DNA of 17,886 bases from Bordetella parapertussis (lineage in GTDB: Bacteria > Pseudomonadota > Gammaproteobacteria > Burkholderiales > Burkholderiaceae_C), in contig CAMBSK010000040.1 in the NCBI GenBank assembly GCA_945870575.1, positions 1 through 17,886 of the forward strand, read 5' to 3'. The notes under the pieces are model-generated. The model was not told the origin of the DNA, made no database searches, and saw nothing but the letters and a program-made list of their open reading frames with translations. Shown here piece by piece: positions 1 through 8,930 of this stretch. Made by a program: the position numbers and the translations under genes. The number at the start of each line of letters is the position of its first letter. Positions within the stretch are counted from its first letter, which is position 1.

Positions 1-1973
1 TATGTCTTGGCCATGAAAGAGCTTGGATTTTGTCTTTTGATGAAACCAGCTCAAGCATAAAAGGGATATCTACAGATCCTAATGAATATATTCCTGTCTC
101 AGGACCCTTGGAATTATTTTCGAATTTACCTCAAGAATGGGAGTTCTTCAGATGTAATAGACGCACCGTTGAAAACTTAGCAATATTTCCCGGTATTGAA
201 GTTCAATGGTTCTGGTCAACCATCTGGAAAAACCGCGACCTGTATATCCAATCTGCACTTGCTTCATTGCTGACCAATTTCTTTGCATTAGGAACATCAC
301 TTTTCTCGATGATTGTTTATAACCGCATTATTCCGTCAAATGCCCTGGAGTCATTGACAGTTTTAGTCAGCGGTATGTTATTGCTGATGGTAGTGGATTA
401 TGCAATTCGCAGTATCAGAAATCATTTTTTGAGTGCTGCAGGTATTGATTCTGACTTGGCTTTGGCAGACCGCTTATTCACACAAGTGATGGATTTGCAA
501 TTTAAATCCCGCAAAGGATCTGTGGGCGCATTGGCGAATACTTTAAAAGAGTTTGAACATATTCGTGAATTTTTTGCGTCGGCCACTCTGGTGGCCTTGA
601 TTGATTTGCCGTTTGCTTTTATTTTTCTGCTAGCTATTATTTTGGTTGGAAATTGGATGGCACTACCTGTCGTCATTGGTATTTTTTGTGTGATAGCTGT
701 TACTTTATATATTCAGCCACGAATGAAAGCATTGGCAAAGAGCAGTTTTGACGATGGTCAGAGCAAACATTCAGTTTTGGTTGAATCTTTAACGGGGCTT
801 GAAACCATTAAATTACTGGGTGCCGGTGGTTTTATGCGCCGTCGTTTACGGGTTGTGCTTGAAAGACAGGCCGACGTTTCTGAGCAAACTAAAGATAATA
901 CGCATTTTTCAAGTAACTTTTCACAATCCATCCAGCAATTGGTGCAGATGGCCGTGGTAGCTGTCGGTGCGTACCTTGTGAGTGACGGTCATATCGCCTA
1001 CGGCGCAATCATCGCTTCCACGATGCTATCTGGCAAAGCATTGGCTCCTTTTGCCCAAGTTTCACAACTGATGGTGAGATTGAATCAAATCAATGTGAGT
1101 TATGAAGCTCTGAACGAATTGATGAAGCAACCCAAAGAGCATCCTGAAGATAAATTTTTCTTGCCAAGAGAAAGATTCAAGGGAAGCATTGAGTTTGTGA
1201 ATGTCACGTTCACTTACCCCGGTCAACAATCACCTGTATTGCATGATGTGTCATTCAAGATAAACGCAGGTGAACGTGTCGCCATGTTGGGGCATGTGGG
1301 TTCGGGTAAAACAACGATCAGTCGATTGATTGCTGGTTTATACGAGGCAGACTCAGGCAATATATTGATAGATGGTATTGATGTAAGACAAATTGCTCCT
1401 TCAAATCTTAGAGAAAACATTGGGTTTTCTATGCAAGATGTGTGGTTAATGTCCGCAACAGTAGAGCAAAACATCACTTTAGGTGCTATTGATACCCGTC
1501 CTGAGGACATATTGTGGGCAGGTGCTATAGCTGGGGTTTCTGACTTTGTTGACAAGCATCCTGATGGTTATAAATTGGTTTTAAAAGAGCGTGGTGAATC
1601 CCTCTCAGGTGGACAGCGACAGACAATCTCACTTGCGCGTGCGCTTGTTAGAAAACCCGCCATGGTCATACTTGATGAGCCCACCAGTTCAATGGACGCC
1701 CGTTCCGAGCAAGTTTTTGTAAGTCGGTTTAAAAACTCAGGCTTACCATCAACTTTGGTTGTTATTACTCACCGAACTTCTTTACTTACTTTGGTTGACC
1801 GGGTGGTGATACTCGAGAATGGCAAAGTGGCTGGTATGGGAACAACTGAACAATTTATGAAGGCGCAAACTGATCGAGAAGTTGCTGCTGAAATTGTTCG
1901 CAATGCTGCCAATGCTCCAATGCGCCAAGCAGCAACGCTTAATAAAAATACGGCTACCAAGTTAGAGGCATAA
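1..1973 (+). CDS. Type I secretion system permease/ATPase, LapB-like (5' truncated)
   Basis: Inner-membrane ABC protein that powers one-step export of a large RTX/adhesin-type substrate, working with a HlyD/LapC adaptor and a TolC-like channel. The frame is open to the left edge (first full codon at 3), and the residues before the TTG at 30 fit the end of a C39-like N-terminal domain, so TTG-30 is not the real start; about 60-70 residues are probably missing compared with LapB proteins of about 720. A characteristic WFWSTIWKN segment precedes the membrane domain (roughly residues 70-350 counted from TTG-30). The ATPase has Walker A GHVGSGKTT (nt 1290-1316), a Q-loop SMQD, signature LSGGQRQ (nt 1602-1622), Walker B VILDEP and an H-loop THR, so it looks catalytically intact. 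The adaptor gene begins directly after its TAA. The C39-like domain in this family usually lacks the catalytic cysteine; that part is outside the window. GC is lower than in the genes right of 4135. Confidence 0.93.
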   Translation, partial: CLGHERAWILSFDETSSSIKGISTDPNEYIPVSGPLELFSNLPQEWEFFRCNRRTVENLAIFPGIEVQWFWSTIWKNRDLYIQSALASLLTNFFALGTSLFSMIVYNRIIPSNALESLTVLVSGMLLLMVVDYAIRSIRNHFLSAAGIDSDLALADRLFTQVMDLQFKSRKGSVGALANTLKEFEHIREFFASATLVALIDLPFAFIFLLAIILVGNWMALPVVIGIFCVIAVTLYIQPRMKALAKSSFDDGQSKHSVLVESLTGLETIKLLGAGGFMRRRLRVVLERQADVSEQTKDNTHFSSNFSQSIQQLVQMAVVAVGAYLVSDGHIAYGAIIASTMLSGKALAPFAQVSQLMVRLNQINVSYEALNELMKQPKEHPEDKFFLPRERFKGSIEFVNVTFTYPGQQSPVLHDVSFKINAGERVAMLGHVGSGKTTISRLIAGLYEADSGNILIDGIDVRQIAPSNLRENIGFSMQDVWLMSATVEQNITLGAIDTRPEDILWAGAIAGVSDFVDKHPDGYKLVLKERGESLSGGQRQTISLARALVRKPAMVILDEPTSSMDARSEQVFVSRFKNSGLPSTLVVITHRTSLLTLVDRVVILENGKVAGMGTTEQFMKAQTDREVAAEIVRNAANAPMRQAATLNKNTATKLEA

Positions 1974-3257
1974 ATGTATAAAGTTATACGTTCCCTGCTT
2001 TTCGTCCGGATGCTTTTTTCAAGCGCTAGTGTGACTAAATCTAACTTATCAAGTAAGTTTTTGTTTTATATTTTTGTCACAATCGTTTTTTTTGTGGGCT
2101 GGGCAATATTTTCTGATTTTGATCAAGTCATATCCTCTGAGGCGAAAATTATTCCATTTAGCAAGTTGCAGACAGTGCAGCATTTTGAAGGTGGAATCAT
2201 TAACGGGATACATGTCCGCGCAGGTCAAAAAGTGGATGTAGGTTCAAAACTTCTGTCACTCAGTCCTATAGAAGCAGACAGCGGTTACCAATCCAAAAAA
2301 TATGACTACATGCAGGCCCTCGCAAGAATTCAAAGGCTTGAGGCCGAATACAACAATGCACGTCCATTATTTGGCCCAGAATTAATTAACTTTTCCCCTT
2401 CATTGATTCAAAATGAAAATTTGTTAATTACTGCTCGTTTTGCAAAAAATCAGGCGAGTTTAGACTCATTTGAGTCACAAAAACGCCAAAAAGCTAGCGA
2501 ATTAATCGGTGCCAGACAGACTTTAAAGTTGGTTCGTGAGGAATATGAAGTTGTTAAAAAATTGGTTGAGCGTGGTTTGGAGCCTAAACTTGAATCAGTG
2601 CGAGCTGAGAAATCTTATGCCGAGACAGTCGCAAAGGTTGATTCTATTATTGGAGCGATTGATGAGATCAATGACCGAAAAAATGGTGCCATTCAAGAGC
2701 AGAAGTCTGAAATATTGAATGAACTTGCCAAGGCTAAATCTGAATTTTCTCAGCTTCAACAGGCCATGCATGTTGCTGCTGATAAAGCTGACCGTAACAT
2801 CGTAAAAAGTCCTATTTCTGGCGTGATAAATCGTGTGCTTGTATCGACAGTAGGTGGCGTTTTAAAAGCTGGTGAACCTGCTATTGAGATAGTGCCTTCT
2901 GACGCAAAGCTGGTCTTTGAAGCCAAGGTCAAACCTAACGATATCGGCTTTATTTCAGTAGGTCAAAAAGCATCAATTAAATTGAGTACTTATGATTTCT
3001 CTATGTTCGGTAGTTTGAGTGGCGTGGTTGTTGTGGTCGGCTCAGACTCAGTTCCTAGTACTGACGAAAAAGCAGAAAGTAACTACATTATTAGAGTTGA
3101 ATTAACTGAATCTAATAAAACTTCAACTGGCAAAAGCCTAGAATTAATACCGGGCATGACTGCACAAATTGATATTTTAACAGGTAAAAGGTCAGTCATG
3201 TCTTACCTTTCATCGCCTTTGACCAAGACTTTAACTACTGCATTTACTGAAAAATAA
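1974..3257 (+). CDS. HlyD-family type I secretion adaptor (LapC-like membrane fusion protein)
   Basis: Periplasmic adaptor that joins the upstream ABC permease to an outer-membrane channel. It is 427 aa, typical of the family. The ATG directly follows the upstream TAA with an AGAGG Shine-Dalgarno 5 nt before it (1964-1968), indicating one operon. It has a short cytoplasmic N-terminus, one membrane helix (about residues 29-47) and a first biotinyl-lipoyl half (about 66-100) with the family motif VQHFEGGII and VRAGQKVDVG. A long helical hairpin/coiled coil rich in K, E, A and Q follows (about 105-270), then the second lipoyl half with KSPISGVINR (about 278-287) and a beta-barrel region ending in the conserved LIPGMTAQIDILTGKR segment. 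No truncation or frameshift is seen. The secreted substrate is not in the window; giant adhesins are the usual clients of LapB/LapC-type systems, and that link is an inference. Confidence 0.93.
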   Translation: MYKVIRSLLFVRMLFSSASVTKSNLSSKFLFYIFVTIVFFVGWAIFSDFDQVISSEAKIIPFSKLQTVQHFEGGIINGIHVRAGQKVDVGSKLLSLSPIEADSGYQSKKYDYMQALARIQRLEAEYNNARPLFGPELINFSPSLIQNENLLITARFAKNQASLDSFESQKRQKASELIGARQTLKLVREEYEVVKKLVERGLEPKLESVRAEKSYAETVAKVDSIIGAIDEINDRKNGAIQEQKSEILNELAKAKSEFSQLQQAMHVAADKADRNIVKSPISGVINRVLVSTVGGVLKAGEPAIEIVPSDAKLVFEAKVKPNDIGFISVGQKASIKLSTYDFSMFGSLSGVVVVVGSDSVPSTDEKAESNYIIRVELTESNKTSTGKSLELIPGMTAQIDILTGKRSVMSYLSSPLTKTLTTAFTEK

Positions 3258-3260
3258 AAA

Positions 3261-3947
3261 ATGATTTTTTCAATCCAACCAATCTTAAAAGAATTTAAAT
3301 TTAAATTTTTTGTTTATATTCTTATATTTTTTTGTTTTTTTAATAATACTCTAATTGCTCAAGATAAAGAAATAGTTTGTAAAGGTACTGACACCAGCAA
3401 ATGGACCAAATGCAAAGGTTCATCTTCATCCAAAAATGGAACCCAATATTCTGGGGATTGGTTAGATGGAAAATTGAATGGATATGGTTCATTCATATAC
3501 AGAAATGGAGATAAATACCAAGGCAAATTCAAAGACAGTGAACGAAACGGTACTGGTATTTACTATTTTTTAAAAGACGATAAATTTAAAGGCCATCGAT
3601 TTGAAGGCAACTATTTAAATGACAAGAAGTCAGGTGTAGGTAAATACATTCGGTCAAATGGTAGTTATTTTATCGGGGATTGGTCTGTAGATAAGATTAG
3701 CGGCATAAGTTTTCACTATAAAGAAAACGGCTTATATGAAAAAACTGTTATTTACAAAGATAATGTGTTTGTTAGCTCTAATTTAAATCGACCTCCTGAG
3801 ACAGTGACAATAGAAAACTATAAATTTTATAAGGACTATAAGTCAAAGAATTCTGAAAATATGAATACAACTGACCCATTAAATAATTCAATTCCTGCAA
3901 AATCTAATGGTGCAGTTGATATTCCGAACCTTTTTGAAAAGAAGTGA
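3261..3947 (+). CDS. Secreted MORN-repeat protein
   Basis: A 228-aa protein of unknown function. A basic N-terminus and a Phe/Ile-rich hydrophobic stretch (about residues 16-33) ending near LIAQ look like a signal peptide, possibly cleaved before QDKE. Residues about 63-158 hold four MORN-type repeats (Y/F-x-G-x-[WYF] spaced 23-28 residues, each followed by a G-x-G/S pattern): YSGDW, YQGKF, FEGNY and FIGDW. Two cysteines (about 40 and 51) flank the repeat entry and could form a disulfide. The tail is low-complexity and Asn/Ser-rich. The gene starts 3 nt after the adaptor stop, so it is probably co-transcribed, although no clear Shine-Dalgarno is visible. GC is about one third, the lowest in the window. 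MORN repeats bind lipids or proteins in other systems; a role in secretion or at the cell surface is only suggested by position. Confidence 0.8.
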   Translation: MIFSIQPILKEFKFKFFVYILIFFCFFNNTLIAQDKEIVCKGTDTSKWTKCKGSSSSKNGTQYSGDWLDGKLNGYGSFIYRNGDKYQGKFKDSERNGTGIYYFLKDDKFKGHRFEGNYLNDKKSGVGKYIRSNGSYFIGDWSVDKISGISFHYKENGLYEKTVIYKDNVFVSSNLNRPPETVTIENYKFYKDYKSKNSENMNTTDPLNNSIPAKSNGAVDIPNLFEKK

Positions 3948-4134
3948 TTAGAAATCTCTCTTTACCAACGTCTCAGCGTTGTTGACCTGCACCTTCTATC
4001 AGCTTGTAGACGATGTAAGACGACTTCAGCTACTGTTTTGAACTTCTTGCTGATGACGGGGCGACCAGCCTAATTAGCTCAGGCTTGACTACGATTGTTT
4101 CGTTGCCGGGTGTGCGCATGAATACACTTACATA
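3948..4134. other. Convergent intergenic gap with no supported gene
   Basis: This 187-bp stretch lies between the convergent ends of the type I secretion operon and cphA. Only weak structure is visible: a 5-bp hairpin CAACG-TCTCAG-CGTTG (3966-3981) and AGCCT/AGGCT around 4069-4087, neither followed by a T-run, so no intrinsic terminator can be called for either operon. On the minus strand an ATG near 4119 opens 29 codons, and another frame continues with about 33 stop-free codons after a frame change near 4060. This could be decayed coding sequence, but it is too short to name. GC content changes sharply across the gap. Confidence 0.4.
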
Positions 4135-6726
4135 TCAAATTACGAGGAGTACTTGCTCCGCCACCCGCTGACCAATATGCGCCAGCGCTTCTTCCACTTG
4201 GTCGATCAATATCAAACACAAATCGCCGGGGTTGAGCTTAGCCAGCGCATGGTCAATGGCAATGAACTCGCCTTGTATTTCCACGATGTCGCTTGTCAGC
4301 TTTGCATCCTTCAAACCCTGGCGCAGCAAGGCGATGACTTCGCCGTCGGCGCGGCCGCGTTGGCAAGCGTCTTCAAACAACACCACACGCTCAAACGCAT
4401 CGCCGATAAGCCGGGTTTGCTCGCGAATGTCTTCATCGCGCCGGTCACCGGCACCGCTGATGACGACGCTGCGGTGTTTGGCAGGCAAGTTGGTGACGGC
4501 CTGCACCAGCGCTTTGATCGCGTCCGGGTTGTGGCCGTAATCGGCAATGATGGTGGCGCCTTTGTAGCTGAACATGTTGAAACGACCCGGTACACCTTGT
4601 GCGTCGCTGACAAAGGTGGACAAGCCTTGGCAGATGGACGCCCATGACAGATTGACCGCCCATGCCGCGCCAATGGATGCCATGGCGTTTTCCACTTGGA
4701 AACCGATGGCACCGTTTTGTGTCAAGGGCACTTCTTTCAAAGAGACTCGCACCTGATGAGCGCCTTCCTGCGCCACGATGTGACCGTCTTGTACATACAG
4801 CACTCGCTTGCCTTGGGCGCGGTGCGTGGCCAGCACCGGATGGTGCGGATCCACCGCAAAAAACGTGACTTGTCCAGGGCAATTCGGTGCCATCGCAGCG
4901 ACCATGCGGTCGGTGGCATTGAGCACGGCCATGCCGTTGGGTGCGACGTTTTGCACGATGACGCGTTTGAGCACGGCCAGGTCTTCCACCGTGCTGATGT
5001 AGTTCAAGCCCAGGTGATCACCTGCGCCTATGTTGGTCACCACGGCTACCTGGCAGCGGTCAAACGCCAGCCCTTCGCGCAACATACCGCCGCGCGCGGT
5101 CTCCAGCACTGCCGCGTCCACGTCAGGGTGCATGAGTACGCTGCGAGCGCTGCGCGGGCCGCTGCAGTCGCCGGTATCGAGTTGTAAGCCGTTGACAAAC
5201 ACGCCATCGGTGTTGGTCATGCCGGTGCGCAAACCGCTGGTGCGCAACAGGTGCGCGCACAGTCGAACCGTGGTGGTTTTGCCGTTGGTGCCGGTGACTG
5301 CAATCAGCGGAATACGACCATCGTGTCCATTGGAGAACATGGTGTCCATGATGGCGCTGCCGACATCGCGGCCCTTGCCGAACGAGGGCTGCAAATGCAT
5401 GCGCAAGCCTGGTGCGGCGTTCACCTCGACGATGCCGCCGTTTTGTTCTTCCAAAGGTTTGAGCACAGACTCGCAGACCACGTCGACGCCGCACACATCC
5501 AGGCCGACCATTTGTGCGGCCATGACCGCGCGCGCAGCGACTTCCGGGTGAACATCGTCAGTCACGTCGGTGGCAGTGCCGCCGGTGGATAAATTGGCGT
5601 TGTTGCGCAGCACCACGCGCGCGCCTTTGGTAGGCACGCTGTCGGCGTCAAAACCTTGTTCTTTCAAGCGCGCCAAGGCAATGTCGTCAAAGCGGATTTT
5701 GGTCAGAGAAGTGGCATGGCCATCGCCGCGACGCGGGTCGGCATTGACCTTTTCAACCAGTTGACGCACTGAAGATTTACCGTCGCCCACCACCAAAGGC
5801 GGCTCACGACGAGCTGCTGCGACCATGCGGTCGCCGACTATCAGCAAGCGGTAATCGCTGCCCGGTAAAAAACTCTCGACCATGATGTCGTCGCGGTATT
5901 CGAGGGCGCTTTTGTACGCCTGCATGACTTCTTCACGGGTGCGTATATTGACCACCACACCCTTGCCCTGGTTGCCGTCGCGTGGCTTGACCACCACTGG
6001 CAAACCAATGTCTTGTGCTGCGGCCCAGGCGTCATCTGCGCTGCTGACAGGACGACCACGCGGCACCGGCACACCGGCGGCCAGCAATAATTTTTTACTC
6101 AACTCTTTGTCTTGTGCAATAGACTCGGCGATAGCACTGCTGGTGTCGGTTTCTGCGGCTTGTATGCGCCGCTGTTTGCTGCCCCAACCGAATTGCACCA
6201 GGCTGGCGTCTGACAAACGGCGATAAGGAACGCCGCGCGCCAAGCCGGCGTCGACGATGGCGCCGGTCGATGGGCCCAAGCGTATATCTTCATCCAGCTC
6301 TTGCAATTCATGCAAAGCCAGATCGACATCAAATGGCGTGGCATCGAAAGCCGCCAAACAGAGTTGCTCGCCGAGTTGCATGGCGAGCTTGCCGACTTGC
6401 TCTACCGAATACTCGACCACCACTTGAGACAAACCCTCTTCAGGCGTGGCTGTGGTGCGGCTGAAAGTGACCGGGCAGCCGGCTTGAATTTGTAAATGCA
6501 GCACCACGGCTTCCAAGGCGTGCGCCATGCTCAGGCTCGCGTCGCGTTCGCCGGGTTGCAAGCGGCCTAAGCCCGGGAACAAATGGCGCAGGCGTTTTTC
6601 GAATGCTTGCTGGTCGGCGCTGAGGTCGCTTTCCAGACCGGGTGAGCAGCGCACCATGGCTTCGATGGCGGTATGGCGGGTCCACAGGTTGGGACCGCGC
6701 AAGGCGCGAATGCGGGAGACTTCCAT
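4135..6726 (-). CDS. cphA: Cyanophycin synthetase
   Basis: Cytoplasmic enzyme that builds cyanophycin (multi-L-arginyl-poly-L-aspartate) by alternating ATP-dependent addition of Asp to the backbone and Arg to the side chain. It is 863 aa, close to the usual 870-900. The N-terminal domain (about 1-160) begins with the family RALRGPNLWT segment. An ATP-grasp domain follows (about 200-450), with VVVKPRDGNQGKGV at 245-258 and a metal-binding VEVNAAPGLRMHL at 433-445; this domain adds Asp. A Mur-ligase-like domain follows, with an intact P-loop GTNGKTTT (479-486) and a C-terminal lobe containing DYGHNPDAIKAL; this domain adds Arg. All key motifs are present, so it should be active. The start ATG overlaps the cphA' stop in a TGATG, indicating translational coupling. 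The stop TGA lies at 4135-4137. It converges on the type I secretion operon. Confidence 0.95.
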   Translation of the reverse strand: MEVSRIRALRGPNLWTRHTAIEAMVRCSPGLESDLSADQQAFEKRLRHLFPGLGRLQPGERDASLSMAHALEAVVLHLQIQAGCPVTFSRTTATPEEGLSQVVVEYSVEQVGKLAMQLGEQLCLAAFDATPFDVDLALHELQELDEDIRLGPSTGAIVDAGLARGVPYRRLSDASLVQFGWGSKQRRIQAAETDTSSAIAESIAQDKELSKKLLLAAGVPVPRGRPVSSADDAWAAAQDIGLPVVVKPRDGNQGKGVVVNIRTREEVMQAYKSALEYRDDIMVESFLPGSDYRLLIVGDRMVAAARREPPLVVGDGKSSVRQLVEKVNADPRRGDGHATSLTKIRFDDIALARLKEQGFDADSVPTKGARVVLRNNANLSTGGTATDVTDDVHPEVAARAVMAAQMVGLDVCGVDVVCESVLKPLEEQNGGIVEVNAAPGLRMHLQPSFGKGRDVGSAIMDTMFSNGHDGRIPLIAVTGTNGKTTTVRLCAHLLRTSGLRTGMTNTDGVFVNGLQLDTGDCSGPRSARSVLMHPDVDAAVLETARGGMLREGLAFDRCQVAVVTNIGAGDHLGLNYISTVEDLAVLKRVIVQNVAPNGMAVLNATDRMVAAMAPNCPGQVTFFAVDPHHPVLATHRAQGKRVLYVQDGHIVAQEGAHQVRVSLKEVPLTQNGAIGFQVENAMASIGAAWAVNLSWASICQGLSTFVSDAQGVPGRFNMFSYKGATIIADYGHNPDAIKALVQAVTNLPAKHRSVVISGAGDRRDEDIREQTRLIGDAFERVVLFEDACQRGRADGEVIALLRQGLKDAKLTSDIVEIQGEFIAIDHALAKLNPGDLCLILIDQVEEALAHIGQRVAEQVLLVI

Positions 6727-8930
6727 CAGGCTTTCATCCTTGCTAAATCTACATTGGCAATCGCAGACGGTTGCCCGTAATTTTTCAGACCCGCGCGTAT
6801 CAAGTCGGGTGTCATGTCCAGCGCCCAGGCGACAGCCACAGAAGCGAGCAGGTTGGGCAGGCTGAGCGTGCTGTCGCTCAGGTGTTTGGCAATCGCCGGG
6901 AAATCCAGTTGCAGCAAACTGTGTTCATACGTGCCGCGCGACATCATCACCTGGCCTTTAGAGAAATACACGGCGCGCCCCTGTTTCTTCAGATGCTGTT
7001 GCACGCAGTCGTTGTGTTCATCAGCGGCGTAGTAAATGACTTCGCCGTCGCACAGGTCTGCCAATTCAACCACGGCTTCGTCTTCGGCATTCAGCACCGC
7101 TGCGCCCTCGGGCAGCACCAGGTCAATCTGGGTGCGCACCACACTACGCACTTGCTCGGGCGTGAGTATGTCGTGGTCTTGCAAGCCGCTGTGGTCCGGC
7201 ATGTCGGTGAGTACGCCGACATGACAACGATCGTAGGGCAGGCCTTCGTCCAGCACTTGAAGGGGCGTGTTTTCAAACACCGCTGCGTCTAAAGCACGGT
7301 TGATCAGCAAACGCTGACTGGCTTCAAACACACGCGCGTCTTTGGGATCGACCAGGCGCTGGTCCATGAACAACCCGCGTGCTGACGCAAGTCCAGTGCG
7401 TCGACCCGATAAATGAATCAGCCAGTTGACCAGGTGCGCCAACTCGGTGGTGCGGCTGCGACCCATGATGCCGACCACAGGAATGCGTGTGGCTTGTTGC
7501 GGCTCAAACAAATGCGAGACGATGGCTTGGCCCACAGGACGCGGCTGGCCGATGGCGGGCTTTAAATGCATGAGCAAACCGGGTCCTGCATTCACCTCGA
7601 CGATGGCACCGCCTTGCGCCAGCAAAGGCTTGCTGATGTCTTGCGCGACCAGATCGATACCGGCGATGTCCAAGCCCACCACACGCGCTGCCAACACCAC
7701 CACGGCAGCGACTTCGGGGTGAACCAAATCGGTCACGTCTATGCCCATGTTGCCGGTGCGCTGCACCACAGCCACGCGGTCTTTCGCGGGAATGCTGTCA
7801 GCCGTCAAGCCTTGGCGTTGCAATTCCAGCACCGCGGTCGGCAGGTCTTTCAAGCGTATGGTGTCCAGCGGAAAGTCTTCCTCTTCGCCACGGCGCGGGT
7901 CGGAGTTGATTTGCAATTCAATCAGTTCGGCCACGGTGTGCACACCGTCGCCCGTGATGCGCGCGGTTTCGCCGCGTGAGGCCGCCACGACTTGGTTGCC
8001 GACCACCAGCAAGCGGTGTTCATCACCCGCAATAAAGCGCTCGACCATGACATCGGTGCCCTCGCGTTGCGCCACCAAAAACGCAGCTTCTATGTCTTCG
8101 CGCTTGCGTAAATCCAGCGCCACACCACGACCGTGGTTGGCGTCAGTGGGTTTGACCACGACTGGCAAGCCTATGTCTTGGGCCACGTTCCACGCTTCTT
8201 CAGGGGAATTGACGACTTCGCCCGAGGGAATGGGGACGCCGCATTGGGTGAGCAAAATTTTTGTCAGGTCTTTGTCGCTGGAAATACTTTCGGCGATAGC
8301 ACTGGTACGGTCGGTTTCAGCCGTCCAGATGCGGCGTTGCAAAGAGCCGTAACCCAATTGCACCAAATTGCCCGAGGTGAGACGAATGGAAGGAATACGG
8401 TGTTCGGTGGCAGCATCCACGATGCAAGCGGTGCTCGGACCCAGGCACAAGCGGTCGACCATGGCTTTGAGCCGAGTGACCGTGGCCTTGAGATCGAATG
8501 AGGTGTTGTTGATGGCTGCCATCACCAGGTCACGCGCAGCGACCAGACTTTCACGTCCGACTTCTTCTTGCCGCGTGCGGATCACCACTTTGTAAACACC
8601 GCGCTGGCTGGTTTCGCGCGCTTTGCCGAAGCCCACTTGCATACCGGCCAGGGTTTGCAATTCGATAGCCACATGCTCCATGATGTGGCCGCACCAAGTG
8701 CCGTCCTTGAGGCGCAGCAAAAAACCGCCGCGCTCGCCAACACCGCAGCGGTGTTCAACCATGCCGGGCAACCAATCGTTTAGGCGATCGACAAAGCCGG
8801 GCAGTTTGTGGGAGGGATGGTCTTCAAGAATACCGAGATCAACCCAGGCTTCGATGACCGGACGGTAGGTCCACACATTCGGTCCGCGCAAATAACGCAT
8901 GCGCAAAATAGCGATGTCAGGAAAGGTCAT
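6726..8930 (-). CDS. cphA': Cyanophycin synthetase-like protein CphA' with degenerate Mur domain
   Basis: A 734-aa paralogue of the downstream CphA. The N-terminal domain (about 1-165, with YLRGPNVWTYRP and a GHIMEHVAIELQ segment characteristic of CphA) and the ATP-grasp domain (about 210-460, with VVVKPTDANHGRGV at 257-270 and IVEVNAGPGLLMHLKP) are intact, so an Asp-adding half is plausible. The Mur-like half is degraded: where CphA has GTNGKTTT, this protein has GIMGRSRTT (487-495), with the P-loop lysine replaced by arginine, and it ends about 130 residues early, lacking the C-terminal Mur lobe. It therefore should not add Arg by the normal mechanism. The gene is first in a two-gene operon and its TGA overlaps the cphA ATG. 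Tandem cphA'/cphA pairs are known in Cupriavidus-type betaproteobacteria. Its role as partner, primer or regulator of CphA is an inference. Confidence 0.9.
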   Translation of the reverse strand: MTFPDIAILRMRYLRGPNVWTYRPVIEAWVDLGILEDHPSHKLPGFVDRLNDWLPGMVEHRCGVGERGGFLLRLKDGTWCGHIMEHVAIELQTLAGMQVGFGKARETSQRGVYKVVIRTRQEEVGRESLVAARDLVMAAINNTSFDLKATVTRLKAMVDRLCLGPSTACIVDAATEHRIPSIRLTSGNLVQLGYGSLQRRIWTAETDRTSAIAESISSDKDLTKILLTQCGVPIPSGEVVNSPEEAWNVAQDIGLPVVVKPTDANHGRGVALDLRKREDIEAAFLVAQREGTDVMVERFIAGDEHRLLVVGNQVVAASRGETARITGDGVHTVAELIELQINSDPRRGEEEDFPLDTIRLKDLPTAVLELQRQGLTADSIPAKDRVAVVQRTGNMGIDVTDLVHPEVAAVVVLAARVVGLDIAGIDLVAQDISKPLLAQGGAIVEVNAGPGLLMHLKPAIGQPRPVGQAIVSHLFEPQQATRIPVVGIMGRSRTTELAHLVNWLIHLSGRRTGLASARGLFMDQRLVDPKDARVFEASQRLLINRALDAAVFENTPLQVLDEGLPYDRCHVGVLTDMPDHSGLQDHDILTPEQVRSVVRTQIDLVLPEGAAVLNAEDEAVVELADLCDGEVIYYAADEHNDCVQQHLKKQGRAVYFSKGQVMMSRGTYEHSLLQLDFPAIAKHLSDSTLSLPNLLASVAVAWALDMTPDLIRAGLKNYGQPSAIANVDLARMKA

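Noticed and set aside
30..1973. TTG at 30 as the start of the type I secretion ABC gene
   Set aside because: The same frame stays open to the window edge, and the residues before TTG fit the expected N-terminal C39-like domain, so the gene is simply truncated.
3966..3981. Hairpin CAACG-TCTCAG-CGTTG as terminator of the secretion operon
   Set aside because: The stem is only 5 bp and no T-run follows; a chance hairpin is as likely.
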